Of a stretch of 31,635 bases of DNA, positions 10,257-18,262 are shown piece by piece. Under the pieces are notes generated by a model. It saw only the letters and a list, made by a program, of their open reading frames with translations. It had not been told where the DNA came from and ran no database searches. The stretch is taken from contig DATCGG010000063.1 in assembly GCA_036509075.1 (NCBI GenBank), forward strand, positions 1-31,635, in the 5' to 3' direction. Origin of the DNA: JAJKIV01 sp036509075 (GTDB lineage: Bacteria > Gemmatimonadota > Gemmatimonadetes > Gemmatimonadales > Gemmatimonadaceae). A program made the translations under genes and the position numbers. How positions within the stretch are numbered: position 1 is the stretch's first letter; each line of letters opens with the position of its first letter.

Positions 10257-12572
10257 TCAGAACGCCTGGCCGATCGAGGCCTGGAAGCTCAGTCGTTTCC
10301 AGAAGCTCGATGCCTTGGGAGGCTGATACGACGTTAGGCACTCCTTCGTCGGTGCCTGCTGTGCCGGTTTCTCGTCTTCTCCGTAGGCACCCTTGTGCCA
10401 CCCGGTCACCGGCAATCCGTTCCCGGGACTGATGCAATACAGCGGGGCCTCGCCCGCCTGCGCGGGAGCATCCCAATACGCCGCACCCGACTGACGCTGA
10501 TACGGGTTGAACCCAACGTCGAGGCGGATCGGGCCTACCGGCGACGCGACGCGAATGCCTACCCCGGGAGTGATGCGCAGGCTGTTGAACGACTCCTCGA
10601 TGCCGGCGCCGCCGCGGGTCCACACCTGACCCGCATCCGCAAAAAACGCGAACTGCAGCTTGTCGGAGATGTATGGGCTGGGCATGCGGAGCTCGAGGTT
10701 CGCCACCAATACACTGTTACCACCAACCGGGAGTGTACGAAATCTTTTCGCCGGGTCCGACGAGAAATACACGGTGTCGGGCGCGTCCACGGTCGGGTAG
10801 ACGCACGCCCCGGTCGGCGCACTACAGACCTTTACCGTGTCTGGTAAATACACTACCGGACCCAGCTCGTTCTGCTTGTACCCTCGCACGGTGTTCGCCC
10901 CTCCGGCATACAGCCGCTCCTGCTGCGGTATGAATACCGTCGTGTCGGTGCCCAGCGTCACCTCTCGTCCGAAAACGAGGCCCCCGCGCAGGCGGGCCAC
11001 GAGCACCGAATTTCTGGGCAGCGCCCAATACCAGCTGGCATCCCCCAGGATCTTGTTGAACTGCAGATCTGGGTCTGACCCGATGAGCTGATTCGCAGTC
11101 CTCAGCTCGAGGGACATTGTAGAGCCGCCCGTCGGGTAGAATGCGTTGTTTCGCCTGTCGCGCCCGAGTGCAACGCTGACCGTCGCCAGCCGCTGCGAAC
11201 GCTTCAGGAAGTTCTGCTCGTTCACATCGCAGATGCCGATGACGCCACAGAAGATCGCGGGCTCCGCATTCGTGCGTCCGTACTCGAGCTGGTACGCGTA
11301 CGTCGCGCCGATCCGGCGAGGCAGCTGCTGATTGAGCGACAGGATGGCACCTACGGGTGTGTACCGCTGGTACACCTTGTACTCCGACCGCAGCTCGCTG
11401 TAGAGCGTGAGGCTCGGGAGCATGCGCAAGCCGAACAGCGACGTTTGGTGGAGCGTTGCGCCGACGTAGTAGTTGAGCGTGTCACTGTAGACATCCTCTT
11501 TTGCTCGCGGGCAGATGTCGCCGAGTGCGCCAGTCGCTTCCGTCGGATACCCGACGCCGATCTTCGACGCCCGCGCGCTGACGTCCAGCCGTCGCAGTCC
11601 GCCGAGAAACCCGGCGTCCGAGTAATCGACCTGCGTGCGGAAGCAATCGAGTGTCGCCCAGCCGAACGACGGCCGCAACGATCGCATGAACGTCTCGGCA
11701 AGAGTCACGTTCACGTCGATCGTCGAATCGCCCGAGGGAGCGAGACTCGCCGTGTCGGGGCGCACCTCCACGTGGCGGTACGCGTCCGAGAGATACAATG
11801 CCCGCTTCGCATCTTCGAGCTCACGCTCGCGATAGAGGTCACCCGGCTCGAAGCCGAGCGTCTTGCGGACCTGCGACTTCGAGATTTGCTCGTTCGCTCC
11901 TTCGCGCGGGGTTACCGTGATGTTCACGGCACCGATGCGCGCACGCGGCCCCGTAGCCACATCGAGCTTCACCGAGGCCACGCGGGCCGCGGAGTCGGAC
12001 TCGTAGCTGCGAAAGAGGTCAGCTGCTGGATAACCGGTGTTCCTGAGACGCCGCAGGATGGTGTCGCGCGCCGCCTCCATCGCAATCTTGTCGAACCGCT
12101 CGCCCACCTTGATCGGAAGATCTCGGATGATGCGGTCGCTCCGCGGCACCGAGTCGAGGCCAGTGATCGTGAGATCCCTGATGATGACAGGGTCGCCCTC
12201 CTGAATGCCGAAGACGACACGCACCGCACTCTTTCGGACGGTGTCGACGCGTGCGCCGACTTTCGTCCCGGTGAATCCATGCTGGTTGTAGAAATACAGG
12301 AGGCGAATCGGGTCTCGCTTGACCTCGAGCGTGTCGAGGCAGCGGCGCGTCCCGATCCGGATTACGCGGCGAAACCACGACGATGGCGTGGTCACGAGAC
12401 CGATGGCGAGTTGCGCGTTCGAGAAAGCGCGGTTGCCAACGAACTCCACGCCCACGACCTCCATATCGCCTCGGTCGCAGGCAATGTCCTGCGCCGACAC
12501 GGTAGTCGGAGCGGCCAGCGACAGAGCAGCGACGACGAAGCCGAGTGCGAGCAGCGCTCGGCGATGACCCAT
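10257..12572 (-). CDS. Omp85-family outer membrane protein (BamA/TamA type)
   Basis: Outer-membrane beta-barrel assembly factor, 771 aa. It begins with a Sec signal peptide (cleavage likely after VSA near residue 27). POTRA-like repeats follow: an EFVGNRAFSNAQL segment near residue 45, then segments around FNQHGFTGTKV and a 'TITGLDSVPRSDRI' strand. The surface-antigen barrel (D15) makes up the C-terminal half. The barrel has a VRGYKQNELGP motif equivalent to the conserved VRGF lid-lock motif, and a 'GPIRLDVGFNPY' strand. It ends in phenylalanine (ASIGQAF), as expected for a barrel's last strand. The ATG overlaps the stop of the small upstream gene (TGATG). Being immediately before tamB it probably acts as TamA, but a BamA role cannot be excluded from sequence alone. 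Confidence 0.94.
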   Translation of the reverse strand: MGHRRALLALGFVVAALSLAAPTTVSAQDIACDRGDMEVVGVEFVGNRAFSNAQLAIGLVTTPSSWFRRVIRIGTRRCLDTLEVKRDPIRLLYFYNQHGFTGTKVGARVDTVRKSAVRVVFGIQEGDPVIIRDLTITGLDSVPRSDRIIRDLPIKVGERFDKIAMEAARDTILRRLRNTGYPAADLFRSYESDSAARVASVKLDVATGPRARIGAVNITVTPREGANEQISKSQVRKTLGFEPGDLYRERELEDAKRALYLSDAYRHVEVRPDTASLAPSGDSTIDVNVTLAETFMRSLRPSFGWATLDCFRTQVDYSDAGFLGGLRRLDVSARASKIGVGYPTEATGALGDICPRAKEDVYSDTLNYYVGATLHQTSLFGLRMLPSLTLYSELRSEYKVYQRYTPVGAILSLNQQLPRRIGATYAYQLEYGRTNAEPAIFCGVIGICDVNEQNFLKRSQRLATVSVALGRDRRNNAFYPTGGSTMSLELRTANQLIGSDPDLQFNKILGDASWYWALPRNSVLVARLRGGLVFGREVTLGTDTTVFIPQQERLYAGGANTVRGYKQNELGPVVYLPDTVKVCSAPTGACVYPTVDAPDTVYFSSDPAKRFRTLPVGGNSVLVANLELRMPSPYISDKLQFAFFADAGQVWTRGGAGIEESFNSLRITPGVGIRVASPVGPIRLDVGFNPYQRQSGAAYWDAPAQAGEAPLYCISPGNGLPVTGWHKGAYGEDEKPAQQAPTKECLTSYQPPKASSFWKRLSFQASIGQAF

Positions 12573-12787
12573 CAGTCGGACGCCCCGCTCGTCAGGCGCT
12601 TCGCCGGCGGAGCAGCCGGGAGTTTGCCCGGGTCGAGTGGCGTCCGCTGGAGCAGCAGATACGCGACGTAAAACGCGAGCGCGCCCACACCCACGCCGAC
12701 CCCTAACGCCGGCAAGAGCTCGCGCGCGTCGAGTGCGCGACGATAGACGTATTCGGTTCTGATGCGTGGCGCTTCGCGTTTGAGCAT
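12572..12787 (-). CDS. Small single-pass membrane protein
   Basis: A 71-aa protein that I do not recognise. It has a charged N-terminus (KREAPRIR, then YVYRRALDAREL), one clear transmembrane helix at about 29-47 (PALGVGVGVGALAFYVAYLLL), and a Pro/Ala-rich tail. The arginine-rich N-terminal side suggests an N-in topology. The stop codon overlaps the ATG of the Omp85 gene by one base (TGATG), and it lies 31 bases after the receiver-GGDEF gene, so it is very likely a real member of the operon. No convincing ribosome-binding site is visible. It may be an accessory of the TamA-TamB machinery, but that rests on position only. Confidence 0.72.
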   Translation of the reverse strand: MLKREAPRIRTEYVYRRALDARELLPALGVGVGVGALAFYVAYLLLQRTPLDPGKLPAAPPAKRLTSGASD

Positions 12788-12818
12788 TGCCGCGTTGACG
12801 TTTCAGTGAGCCACCGAC

Positions 12819-13745
12819 TTACACCGACTCGACCAGGATGCTCCCCGCACCTTGCTGCTTGGCACGGCGCTTCGTATCGGCGGCCTGCATTCCGAAATGC
12901 GCCAGGCTGACCCAATCCTGCGGACACACGAACATCACCGCGGCAGACACGTGCGCGAGTGGGAAGCGCTTGATGTGTCCGTCACGATCGACCCCAGTAA
13001 AGTGTCCGCTCTCCGCCGCCTCATCGCCCACGGCTCTCGCGATCACGTCGCGAAACCGTCGCGCGCACTCGCGAACTACCGCTTCCGCATGCGGCTGCGT
13101 GGTGACGACGATGAAGTCGTCACCGCCGATGTGGCCCACGAAGTCACCGCCCCCTTCACCGACCACCGCGTAGGCCGAGTCGCGAATCGCGGCACCAAGA
13201 CCACGAATGACGATGTCGGCAGTCGCGAAGCCGAACGTATCCGCGAACGCCTTGAAGTTGTCGAGATCGAGGTAGCACACGGCGAACGGATCGCCCTTCG
13301 CCACACGTTGCGCGATCTCCTTCTCGATCGCGTGCCCACCGGGGAGTCCACTCGTTGGATTGCGATCGCCTTCGCGTTCGACGAGTCGAAGGAGCGCCGT
13401 CACGCGTGCGCGAAGCTCTCGCGGATCGAACGGCTTCGCGAGATAGTCATCGGCACCGGCCGCGAAGCCCTCGATCTTGCTCTCCACCTCCGACTGCGCC
13501 GTGAGCATGAGCACGGGGATTCGCGAGGTGAACGGATTCCGCTTTACGTTGCGACAGACCTCGAATCCCGACATGCCGGGCATACTATGGTCGAGGATGA
13601 CGAGGTCTGGCTCGCGCTCTCGAATGGACGCGAGTGCGGCGAGCCCATCTTCAGCCAGGCACACCTCGTGACCCGACGACCGAAAGAGATCACGCAACAT
13701 CAGTCGCATGTCCTCGTTGTCATCGGCGAACAGCAGGTAACTCAC
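12819..13745 (-). CDS. Response regulator with receiver and GGDEF-type domain
   Basis: A predicted 308-aa cytoplasmic signalling protein. The receiver (1-125) has DD at 8-9, phospho-acceptor D52 (LVILDHSMPG) and the lysine of LAKPFDP. The GGDEF-like domain (about 140-300) contains DLDNFKAF and the signature GHIGGDDF. The signature's fourth residue is Asp instead of Glu, and the usual LTGLPNR element reads TSGLPGG, so cyclic-di-GMP synthesis is uncertain. I chose the GTG at 13745, right before the first receiver strand; an ATG at 13811 would add 22 untypical residues and reach into the divergent promoter region. It is first in the seven-gene leftward operon and may set its output by phosphorylation. 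No EAL domain is present. Confidence 0.88.
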   Translation of the reverse strand: MSYLLFADDNEDMRLMLRDLFRSSGHEVCLAEDGLAALASIREREPDLVILDHSMPGMSGFEVCRNVKRNPFTSRIPVLMLTAQSEVESKIEGFAAGADDYLAKPFDPRELRARVTALLRLVEREGDRNPTSGLPGGHAIEKEIAQRVAKGDPFAVCYLDLDNFKAFADTFGFATADIVIRGLGAAIRDSAYAVVGEGGGDFVGHIGGDDFIVVTTQPHAEAVVRECARRFRDVIARAVGDEAAESGHFTGVDRDGHIKRFPLAHVSAAVMFVCPQDWVSLAHFGMQAADTKRRAKQQGAGSILVESV

Positions 13746-13769
13746 TATCTCACAGCAGCCTAGCGTAGA

Positions 13770-13799
13770 TTGACGGAAGGAACCGGGGTCCGGTAAGTT
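13770..13799 (+). promoter_or_regulatory. Possible sigma-70-type promoter of the binding-protein gene
   Basis: TTGACG at 13770-13775 matches the -35 consensus in five of six bases. TAAGTT at 13794-13799, after 18 bases, is a weak -10. It would start transcription about 18 bases before the ATG at 13824. The 78-base gap is shared with the divergent receiver-GGDEF gene, so a second promoter must face the other way. I could not pick that one out with confidence. Confidence 0.35.
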
Positions 13800-13823
13800 C
13801 TCGTGTTTCACCCGCCATTGTCA

Positions 13824-15398
13824 ATGCGCATTCGTGTACTGTCGTTTGCTGTCGCGACTTACGCCGTTGCGGCCTGCCGCGGTGGAGAATCGGCTCCACA
13901 GCGAAGCTCGCTGGTAGACTCCCGCGACACGTATGATCCGCGTTCGCTCGACCCTGCTCTCTCGACAGACGTCCCGACCGGTCGCGCGGTCTCGTACGTC
14001 TTCGACGGCCTCACACGGTTCACCCCGGAGGCTCGCGTCGAACCGGCGCTCGCGGAACGCTGGACCATTTCGCCAGACGGGCTCACCTACACGTTTCACC
14101 TGCGCCGTGGCGTCACGTTCCACGACGGAACGGCGTTCACCGCGAAGCAGGTTGTTCGCACCTTCGAGCGCGCGCTCAACCCCGCAACGAAAGGCGGCCG
14201 CGCGGAACCACTCGTCCCGATCAAGGGCGCGGCCGAGTTCGCAGCGGGAAAAGCAAAGTCGATATCCGGGCTCGATGCGCCGAACGACACGACGGTCGTC
14301 ATCACGCTCGCCGAGCCCCTCGCCGCGTTTCCGAAGCTCCTCGCGATGCCGGTCGCGTCCATCGTCCCCGACTCGATCCCGGCCGATTTTGGCCAGCATC
14401 CGGTTGGCACCGGGCCGTGGAAGTTCGTGGAGTGGAAGCACGACGACTACCTGAAGTTCGCGCGCAACGACAAGTACTGGGGCGGCGCTCCGGCGACAGA
14501 TACACTCACGGCACGCATCATCCCCGAGCCAAGCACCGCCGTCGCCGAGTTCGAGAGCGGCAACGTGGACATCCTCCTTATCCCGCAAGGCGAAACGCAG
14601 AACTGGGAGCAGACCGACGAGAAGCAGGGGATGCTGCAGGGCGCGTCGGCGCTCATTCTCTATTACGTCGCGATCAACACCACGCGGGGTCCGCTGACGG
14701 ACGCCCGTGTGCGTCAGGCGATCAACTACGCCGTCGACACGCGGACAATCCTCAAGCAGCTGATGAGCGGACGCGGCTATCCCACTCCCGGCGTCGTGTC
14801 CCCCATCCTCGATGGCGCAGACACGTCGCGGACTCGTTATGCATACAACGTCGCCAAGGCAAAGGAGCTGCTCGCCGCGGCCGGCCACCCGAACGGCATC
14901 GACGTCGAACTCTGGCACTCCCAGGACGCGACGATCGCCAGGCTCTCGCAGGCAGTTCAGGGATACCTGAACGCGGCAGGCATCCGTACGAAGCTCGTGC
15001 AGCGCGACGCGTCGTCCGCGCGTGAGGCAGCCCGCAAAGGCGAGACCGACATGACGCTCAAGACGTGGTACGCAGACTATCCCGACGCCGACAGCTTCCT
15101 CTTCCCGCTGCTGTACTCGGGCAGCAAAGGCCCGGGCGGCAACGTCTCGTTCTACGCCAATCCGGCGTTCGACAAGCTCGTCCTGGCAGCTCGGCGCGAA
15201 CAGGATGATGCGAAGCGTGCTGCCCTCTATCGCTCCGCTGACTCCCTCGCCTACGCGGACGCCGCGATGGTGCCGCTCTTCTTCTACAACGATCTCTACG
15301 CCGTGCAGCCCTGGATCCGCAACTTCAAAGTCCCAACGATCTTCAATGGCCAGCGCTGGACGGACGTGAAGATCGCCGGACCCGAGCAGCGTCCGTAG
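13824..15398 (+). CDS. ABC transporter substrate-binding lipoprotein (peptide/nickel, SBP family 5)
   Basis: Periplasmic solute-binding lipoprotein of 524 aa. A short lipoprotein signal ends in VAAC (lipobox, Cys18). The mature part has the family-5 layout: 'DPRSLDPALSTDVPTGRAVSYVFDGL', an RPGVTFHDGT-like strand (HLRRGVTFHDGTAF), 'GTGPWKF', and the later RVRQAINYAVD segment. These are typical of DppA/OppA proteins that bind short peptides, though family 5 also includes nickel and sugar binders. I start at ATG 13824 because it gives a clean signal peptide; a GTG at 13803 would only add seven residues. The permease gene follows after 9 bases. No second permease or ATPase is next to it. Confidence 0.93.
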   Translation: MRIRVLSFAVATYAVAACRGGESAPQRSSLVDSRDTYDPRSLDPALSTDVPTGRAVSYVFDGLTRFTPEARVEPALAERWTISPDGLTYTFHLRRGVTFHDGTAFTAKQVVRTFERALNPATKGGRAEPLVPIKGAAEFAAGKAKSISGLDAPNDTTVVITLAEPLAAFPKLLAMPVASIVPDSIPADFGQHPVGTGPWKFVEWKHDDYLKFARNDKYWGGAPATDTLTARIIPEPSTAVAEFESGNVDILLIPQGETQNWEQTDEKQGMLQGASALILYYVAINTTRGPLTDARVRQAINYAVDTRTILKQLMSGRGYPTPGVVSPILDGADTSRTRYAYNVAKAKELLAAAGHPNGIDVELWHSQDATIARLSQAVQGYLNAAGIRTKLVQRDASSAREAARKGETDMTLKTWYADYPDADSFLFPLLYSGSKGPGGNVSFYANPAFDKLVLAARREQDDAKRAALYRSADSLAYADAAMVPLFFYNDLYAVQPWIRNFKVPTIFNGQRWTDVKIAGPEQRP

Positions 15399-15407
15399 TC
15401 GCCCGTC

Positions 15408-16328
15408 TTGCCTAGTTTCCTCCTCCGCCGAGTTCTGCTGGCCATCCCGACGCTGGCGGGTGTGCTCGTGGTGGTCTTCCTTCTCCTGTACGTGGCGCCG
15501 GGCGATCCGGTGCAGGAGATGGTCGGTGAACGCGCCGACGCCGAAACGATCGCGCGACTGCGCCGCGAGCTTCGACTCGACGATCCGATGCCCGTGCAGT
15601 TCGCGCACTACGCGGGCGGCGTGCTCAGCGGAGACCTCGGCACCTCGTACATCACGGGACGCCCGATTCTCCAGGACGTGGCCGAGCGGTTTCCGAAAAC
15701 GCTGCTCCTCGCGGCAACCGCCATGGTCCTCGCGGCACTCGTTGGCATCTCGATCGGCGTCGTTACGGCGCGCTGGCCCGGCGGACTGCTCGACCGTATC
15801 ACGTTAGGCGCCGCCTACCTCGGGATCTCGTTTCCGGTCTACTGGGTCGGTCTGCTGCTCATCCTCCTGTTCGCGGTCACGCTGCGATGGCTCCCGCCGT
15901 CAGGATATGGTCGCGCGCAATACCTCGTCCTGCCGGCGCTCGCGCTGGGCTCGAGATCAATCGCCTTTCTCGCGCGCGTCACGCGCTCCTCGATGCTCGA
16001 GGTGCTCGGCAGCGACTTCGTTCGCACCGCGAGGGCCAAGGGCCTCGTCGAGCGGACAGTCGTCGTCAGGCACGCGCTGCGCAACGCGCTGATCCCGGTG
16101 ATCACGGTGCTCGGGCTCGACTTCGGGTATTACCTGACCGGGAGTATACTCACGGAAACGATCTTCAGCTGGCCTGGCCTGGGGCGGTATGTCGTGAACG
16201 CCATCTCGCGTCGCGATCTTCCCGCGATCCAGGGCTCCGTGTTGTTTCTGAGCGTGGTATTCGTCGCCGTCAATCTCCTCACGGACCTCGCGTACGCGAA
16301 GGCGGATCCCCGGGTATCCTATGAGTGA
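15408..16328 (+). CDS. ABC transporter permease (DppB/OppB type)
   Basis: Inner-membrane permease of 306 aa starting at TTG 15408. It has about six transmembrane helices, the first right after the N-terminus (FLLRRVLLAIPTLAGVLVV), a typical LYVAPGDPV motif, and the binding-protein-dependent permease EAA loop (ARAKGLVERTVVVRHALRNALIP) that contacts the ATPase. The 'GSILTETIFSWPGLGRYV' segment is characteristic of DppB-like permeases. It pairs with the binding lipoprotein upstream. The usual partner permease (DppC) and the DppD/DppF ATPases are absent here: the next gene is MazG-like and overlaps this one by 8 bases. The missing parts must be elsewhere or lost. Confidence 0.94.
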   Translation: MPSFLLRRVLLAIPTLAGVLVVVFLLLYVAPGDPVQEMVGERADAETIARLRRELRLDDPMPVQFAHYAGGVLSGDLGTSYITGRPILQDVAERFPKTLLLAATAMVLAALVGISIGVVTARWPGGLLDRITLGAAYLGISFPVYWVGLLLILLFAVTLRWLPPSGYGRAQYLVLPALALGSRSIAFLARVTRSSMLEVLGSDFVRTARAKGLVERTVVVRHALRNALIPVITVLGLDFGYYLTGSILTETIFSWPGLGRYVVNAISRRDLPAIQGSVLFLSVVFVAVNLLTDLAYAKADPRVSYE

Positions 16329-16686
16329 CGTTGACCCGATGGCGGGATCGGCGCTCCCGATGACGATGGAGGAGTACGAGCAGCTCGCCACACGCACGCT
16401 GAACCTGGCGCTGACGCGCGATCAGCGCTTGCTGGACGCCGCGGCCGGTCTCGCGGAAGAAGCCGGCGAAGTGCTGGGGCTCGTCCGCAAGCACCTGTTC
16501 ATGGGTCACTCGATCGACGTCGCGCGCGTGACGATCGAGCTGGGGGACGCGCTCTGGTGCCTAACGACCGCGGCCGGCGCGCTCGGTGTGCCACTCGAGC
16601 AGGTCGCGGCGGCGAACATCGCGAAACTGCGGAAGCGCTACCCCGAGGGGTATTCGGACGCGAAGAGCGTGGAGCGGGACGGTTAG
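16321..16686 (+). CDS. MazG-like nucleotide pyrophosphohydrolase
   Basis: A 121-aa all-alpha protein of the MazG-like NTP pyrophosphatase superfamily, which hydrolyses (d)NTPs to monophosphates and pyrophosphate. The metal-binding pattern is present: EEAGE in helix 2 (LAEEAGEVLGLVRKHLF) and ELGDALW in the following helix, giving the E-x-x-E plus E-x-x-D set. The short length is typical for single-domain members. The start ATG (16321) overlaps the permease stop, so it is co-transcribed with the transporter genes although no functional link is obvious. Substrate (house-cleaning nucleotides or a signalling nucleotide) cannot be told. Confidence 0.87.
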   Translation: MSDVDPMAGSALPMTMEEYEQLATRTLNLALTRDQRLLDAAAGLAEEAGEVLGLVRKHLFMGHSIDVARVTIELGDALWCLTTAAGALGVPLEQVAAANIAKLRKRYPEGYSDAKSVERDG

Positions 16687-16728
16687 TCATCCCGAGCCGT
16701 CAGGCGAGGGATCGCGATCCTGACGCGG
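16686..16728. repeat. Intergenic palindromic element between convergent genes
   Basis: The 45-base gap between the MazG-like gene and the oppositely oriented lipoprotein gene holds a 12-base perfect palindrome, GGATCGCGATCC (16709-16720). This is nested in the inverted repeat CGTCAGG (16698-16704) / CCTGACG (16719-16725). It begins with GTCATCCCGAG and continues with GCGAGGGATC, a pattern I know from many bacterial intergenic repeats. The hairpin could end transcription from both sides, but no T-run follows. Confidence 0.5.
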
Positions 16729-16731
16729 TTG

Positions 16732-17157
16732 CTACTGCTTCGTCAACGTCAGCTCCACCCGCACGCCACTGAACGTCTCGTCGCCGACGAGCGTCTTGCC
16801 TACCGGCTTGAACGAGATGTTTTCGACGAACGTGTCGCTCGGCACATCTTCGATCTCGACCTGACCATTCTGGAGCTTCCACCGGCCCGAGAAATCCTCG
16901 TCGACCGACTGGCTCGGCACGGTCACGTGACCGGTGAGCGTCCCATCCGCTACGAACGTCGCCGTCACTGCTCCGCCTTCCTGCAGCACGTCCTCGCTGC
17001 CTAACGGGCTCGTCACCACGAATCGTGTCGCCTTGTACGTGCCCGAGACCGTGGCGGTCGTAGGCGCGGTCGGCGCATCGTTGTCGTGAGAGCACGCCGA
17101 ACCTAACAGCAGCGTACCGGTGACGGCGAGCGTGCAAATACGCCTGACGAGTGCCAT
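16732..17157 (-). CDS. Small lipoprotein of unknown function
   Basis: A 141-aa lipoprotein: basic start, hydrophobic stretch and lipobox LGSAC (Cys22), followed by a short Asp/Pro/Thr linker. The mature part is rich in beta strands: SGTYKATRFVV, then 'GAVTATFVADGTLTGHVTVP', then 'FSGRWKLQNGQVEIED'. This resembles the lipocalin-like 'SGxYxxxxF...DGT' pattern of small cell-surface lipoproteins. The start is well supported by a strong ribosome-binding site (AAGGAGG, 7 bases before ATG). It is monocistronic and convergent with the MazG-like gene. I recognise no named family; a lipid- or inhibitor-binding role would be a guess. Confidence 0.82.
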   Translation of the reverse strand: MALVRRICTLAVTGTLLLGSACSHDNDAPTAPTTATVSGTYKATRFVVTSPLGSEDVLQEGGAVTATFVADGTLTGHVTVPSQSVDEDFSGRWKLQNGQVEIEDVPSDTFVENISFKPVGKTLVGDETFSGVRVELTLTKQ

Positions 17158-17164
17158 GTCGTGA

Positions 17165-17171
17165 CCTCCTT
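17165..17171 (-). promoter_or_regulatory. Strong ribosome-binding site of the small lipoprotein gene
   Basis: AAGGAGG on the minus strand lies 7 bases before the ATG at 17157. It fixes the start and is among the strongest Shine-Dalgarno sequences of the window, where most genes have weak ones. Confidence 0.8.
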
Positions 17172-17242
17172 CCCCCGTTACGGCTCTGCCCGTCGAGTCG
17201 CGGGCGTGGAGGACCTCGTCATGCGAGAACCATGCGAGGGCT

Positions 17243-18262
17243 CTAGTCGTCCTTCTGCCCGAAAATCTCCATGTTCGAGCTGTGCCCCGGGTTCACCTTC
17301 TTGTCCGGGTAGATCCAGTGCACCGCCTGATTCACCGCGATCGCCGCCTCGCCAAATCCGGTCGCGATCAGCTTCAGCTTCCCCGGATACGTCGTGATAT
17401 CGCCCGCCGCGTAGATCCCCGCTCGTCCCGTCTCCATGGTGCTCGTCACGGTGATCTCATCGTTCACGATCGAGAGCCCCCACTCGGAGATCGCCCCGAG
17501 ATCGCTCACGAATCCCAGCATCGGCAGAATCGCATCGGCGTCGACGGAACGCGTTGTCTTCGCCTTGATGTCCTTGAGCACGACGCCGGTCAGCCGGTCA
17601 TCCGTCCCCGTGATGTCGGCCAGCTCATGGAAGGTCAGGAGCTGTGCGCGCCCGGCTGCGGCCGCCGCCTGCACCTCGCTCACCGTCGCGGCGTGCGCGC
17701 GGAAGCGATCGCTCCGGTGCACGAGCGTCACGGACGCGGCGCGGTCGAGCAGCTGGTGGGCCCAGTCGAAGGCCGAGTCGCCACCACCGATGATCACGAT
17801 GCGTCGCCCGCGGAATTCCTCGGGATCCGTCACGATCTCGTGCACGCCGCGCCCATACCACGGGGTCGCGCACGCCTGCGGCAGCCGGCGCGGAGAGAAG
17901 GCACCGATGCCGCCCGCGATCACCACCGCACGCGACGGGAAACGCTGCCGCTCGGTGGACAAGACGAAATGGCCGTTCTCCTGCGTCAGGCCCACGACGC
18001 GCTCACCGAGGTGCGACTTCGCGCCGAACTGAGTCGATTGCGAGGCGAGCTGCTTCACGAGATCCTTTGCGAGAATCTTCGAAAACCCGGCGACGTCGAA
18101 GATCCACTTCTCCGGATAGAGCGCCGTCAGTTGTCCGCCAAGCTCCGGCAATGCATCCACGATGCGCGATGTCACCTTGCGCATCCCCGCGTAGAACTGC
18201 GCGAACAGACCCGTGGGTCCGCCGCCAATGATCGTGATGTCGGTGGGCTCGTGCGTTGTCAT
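17243..18262 (-). CDS. Ferredoxin--NADP reductase, thioredoxin-reductase-like (YumC type)
   Basis: A 339-aa FAD/NAD(P)H oxidoreductase. It carries the FAD-binding motif ITIIGGGPTGLF at about 9-20, the second nucleotide motif VIIGGGDSAFDWA near residue 160, and the FAD-contacting 'GIYAAGDITTYPGKLKLIATGFGEA' near 290. The active-site CxxC of thioredoxin reductases is absent: the matching region reads CATPWYGRG. Together with the C-terminal 'PGHSSNMEIFG' this points to the ferredoxin/flavodoxin-NADP(+) reductase type 2 family (Bacillus YumC, Chlorobium FNR). It would move electrons between NADPH and ferredoxin in the cytoplasm. The start is ATG 18262; upstream in-frame sequence runs into the divergent gene and is not coding for it. 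The partner ferredoxin is not in the window. Confidence 0.92.
   Translation of the reverse strand: MTTHEPTDITIIGGGPTGLFAQFYAGMRKVTSRIVDALPELGGQLTALYPEKWIFDVAGFSKILAKDLVKQLASQSTQFGAKSHLGERVVGLTQENGHFVLSTERQRFPSRAVVIAGGIGAFSPRRLPQACATPWYGRGVHEIVTDPEEFRGRRIVIIGGGDSAFDWAHQLLDRAASVTLVHRSDRFRAHAATVSEVQAAAAAGRAQLLTFHELADITGTDDRLTGVVLKDIKAKTTRSVDADAILPMLGFVSDLGAISEWGLSIVNDEITVTSTMETGRAGIYAAGDITTYPGKLKLIATGFGEAAIAVNQAVHWIYPDKKVNPGHSSNMEIFGQKDD

Noticed and set aside
13821..15608. 595-codon frame opposite the ABC binding protein
   Set aside because: Antisense shadow; the plus strand has signal peptide and family motifs.
17243..18262. Thioredoxin reductase
   Set aside because: Fold agrees, but the redox CxxC is absent and the C-terminal motif is that of ferredoxin-NADP reductases.
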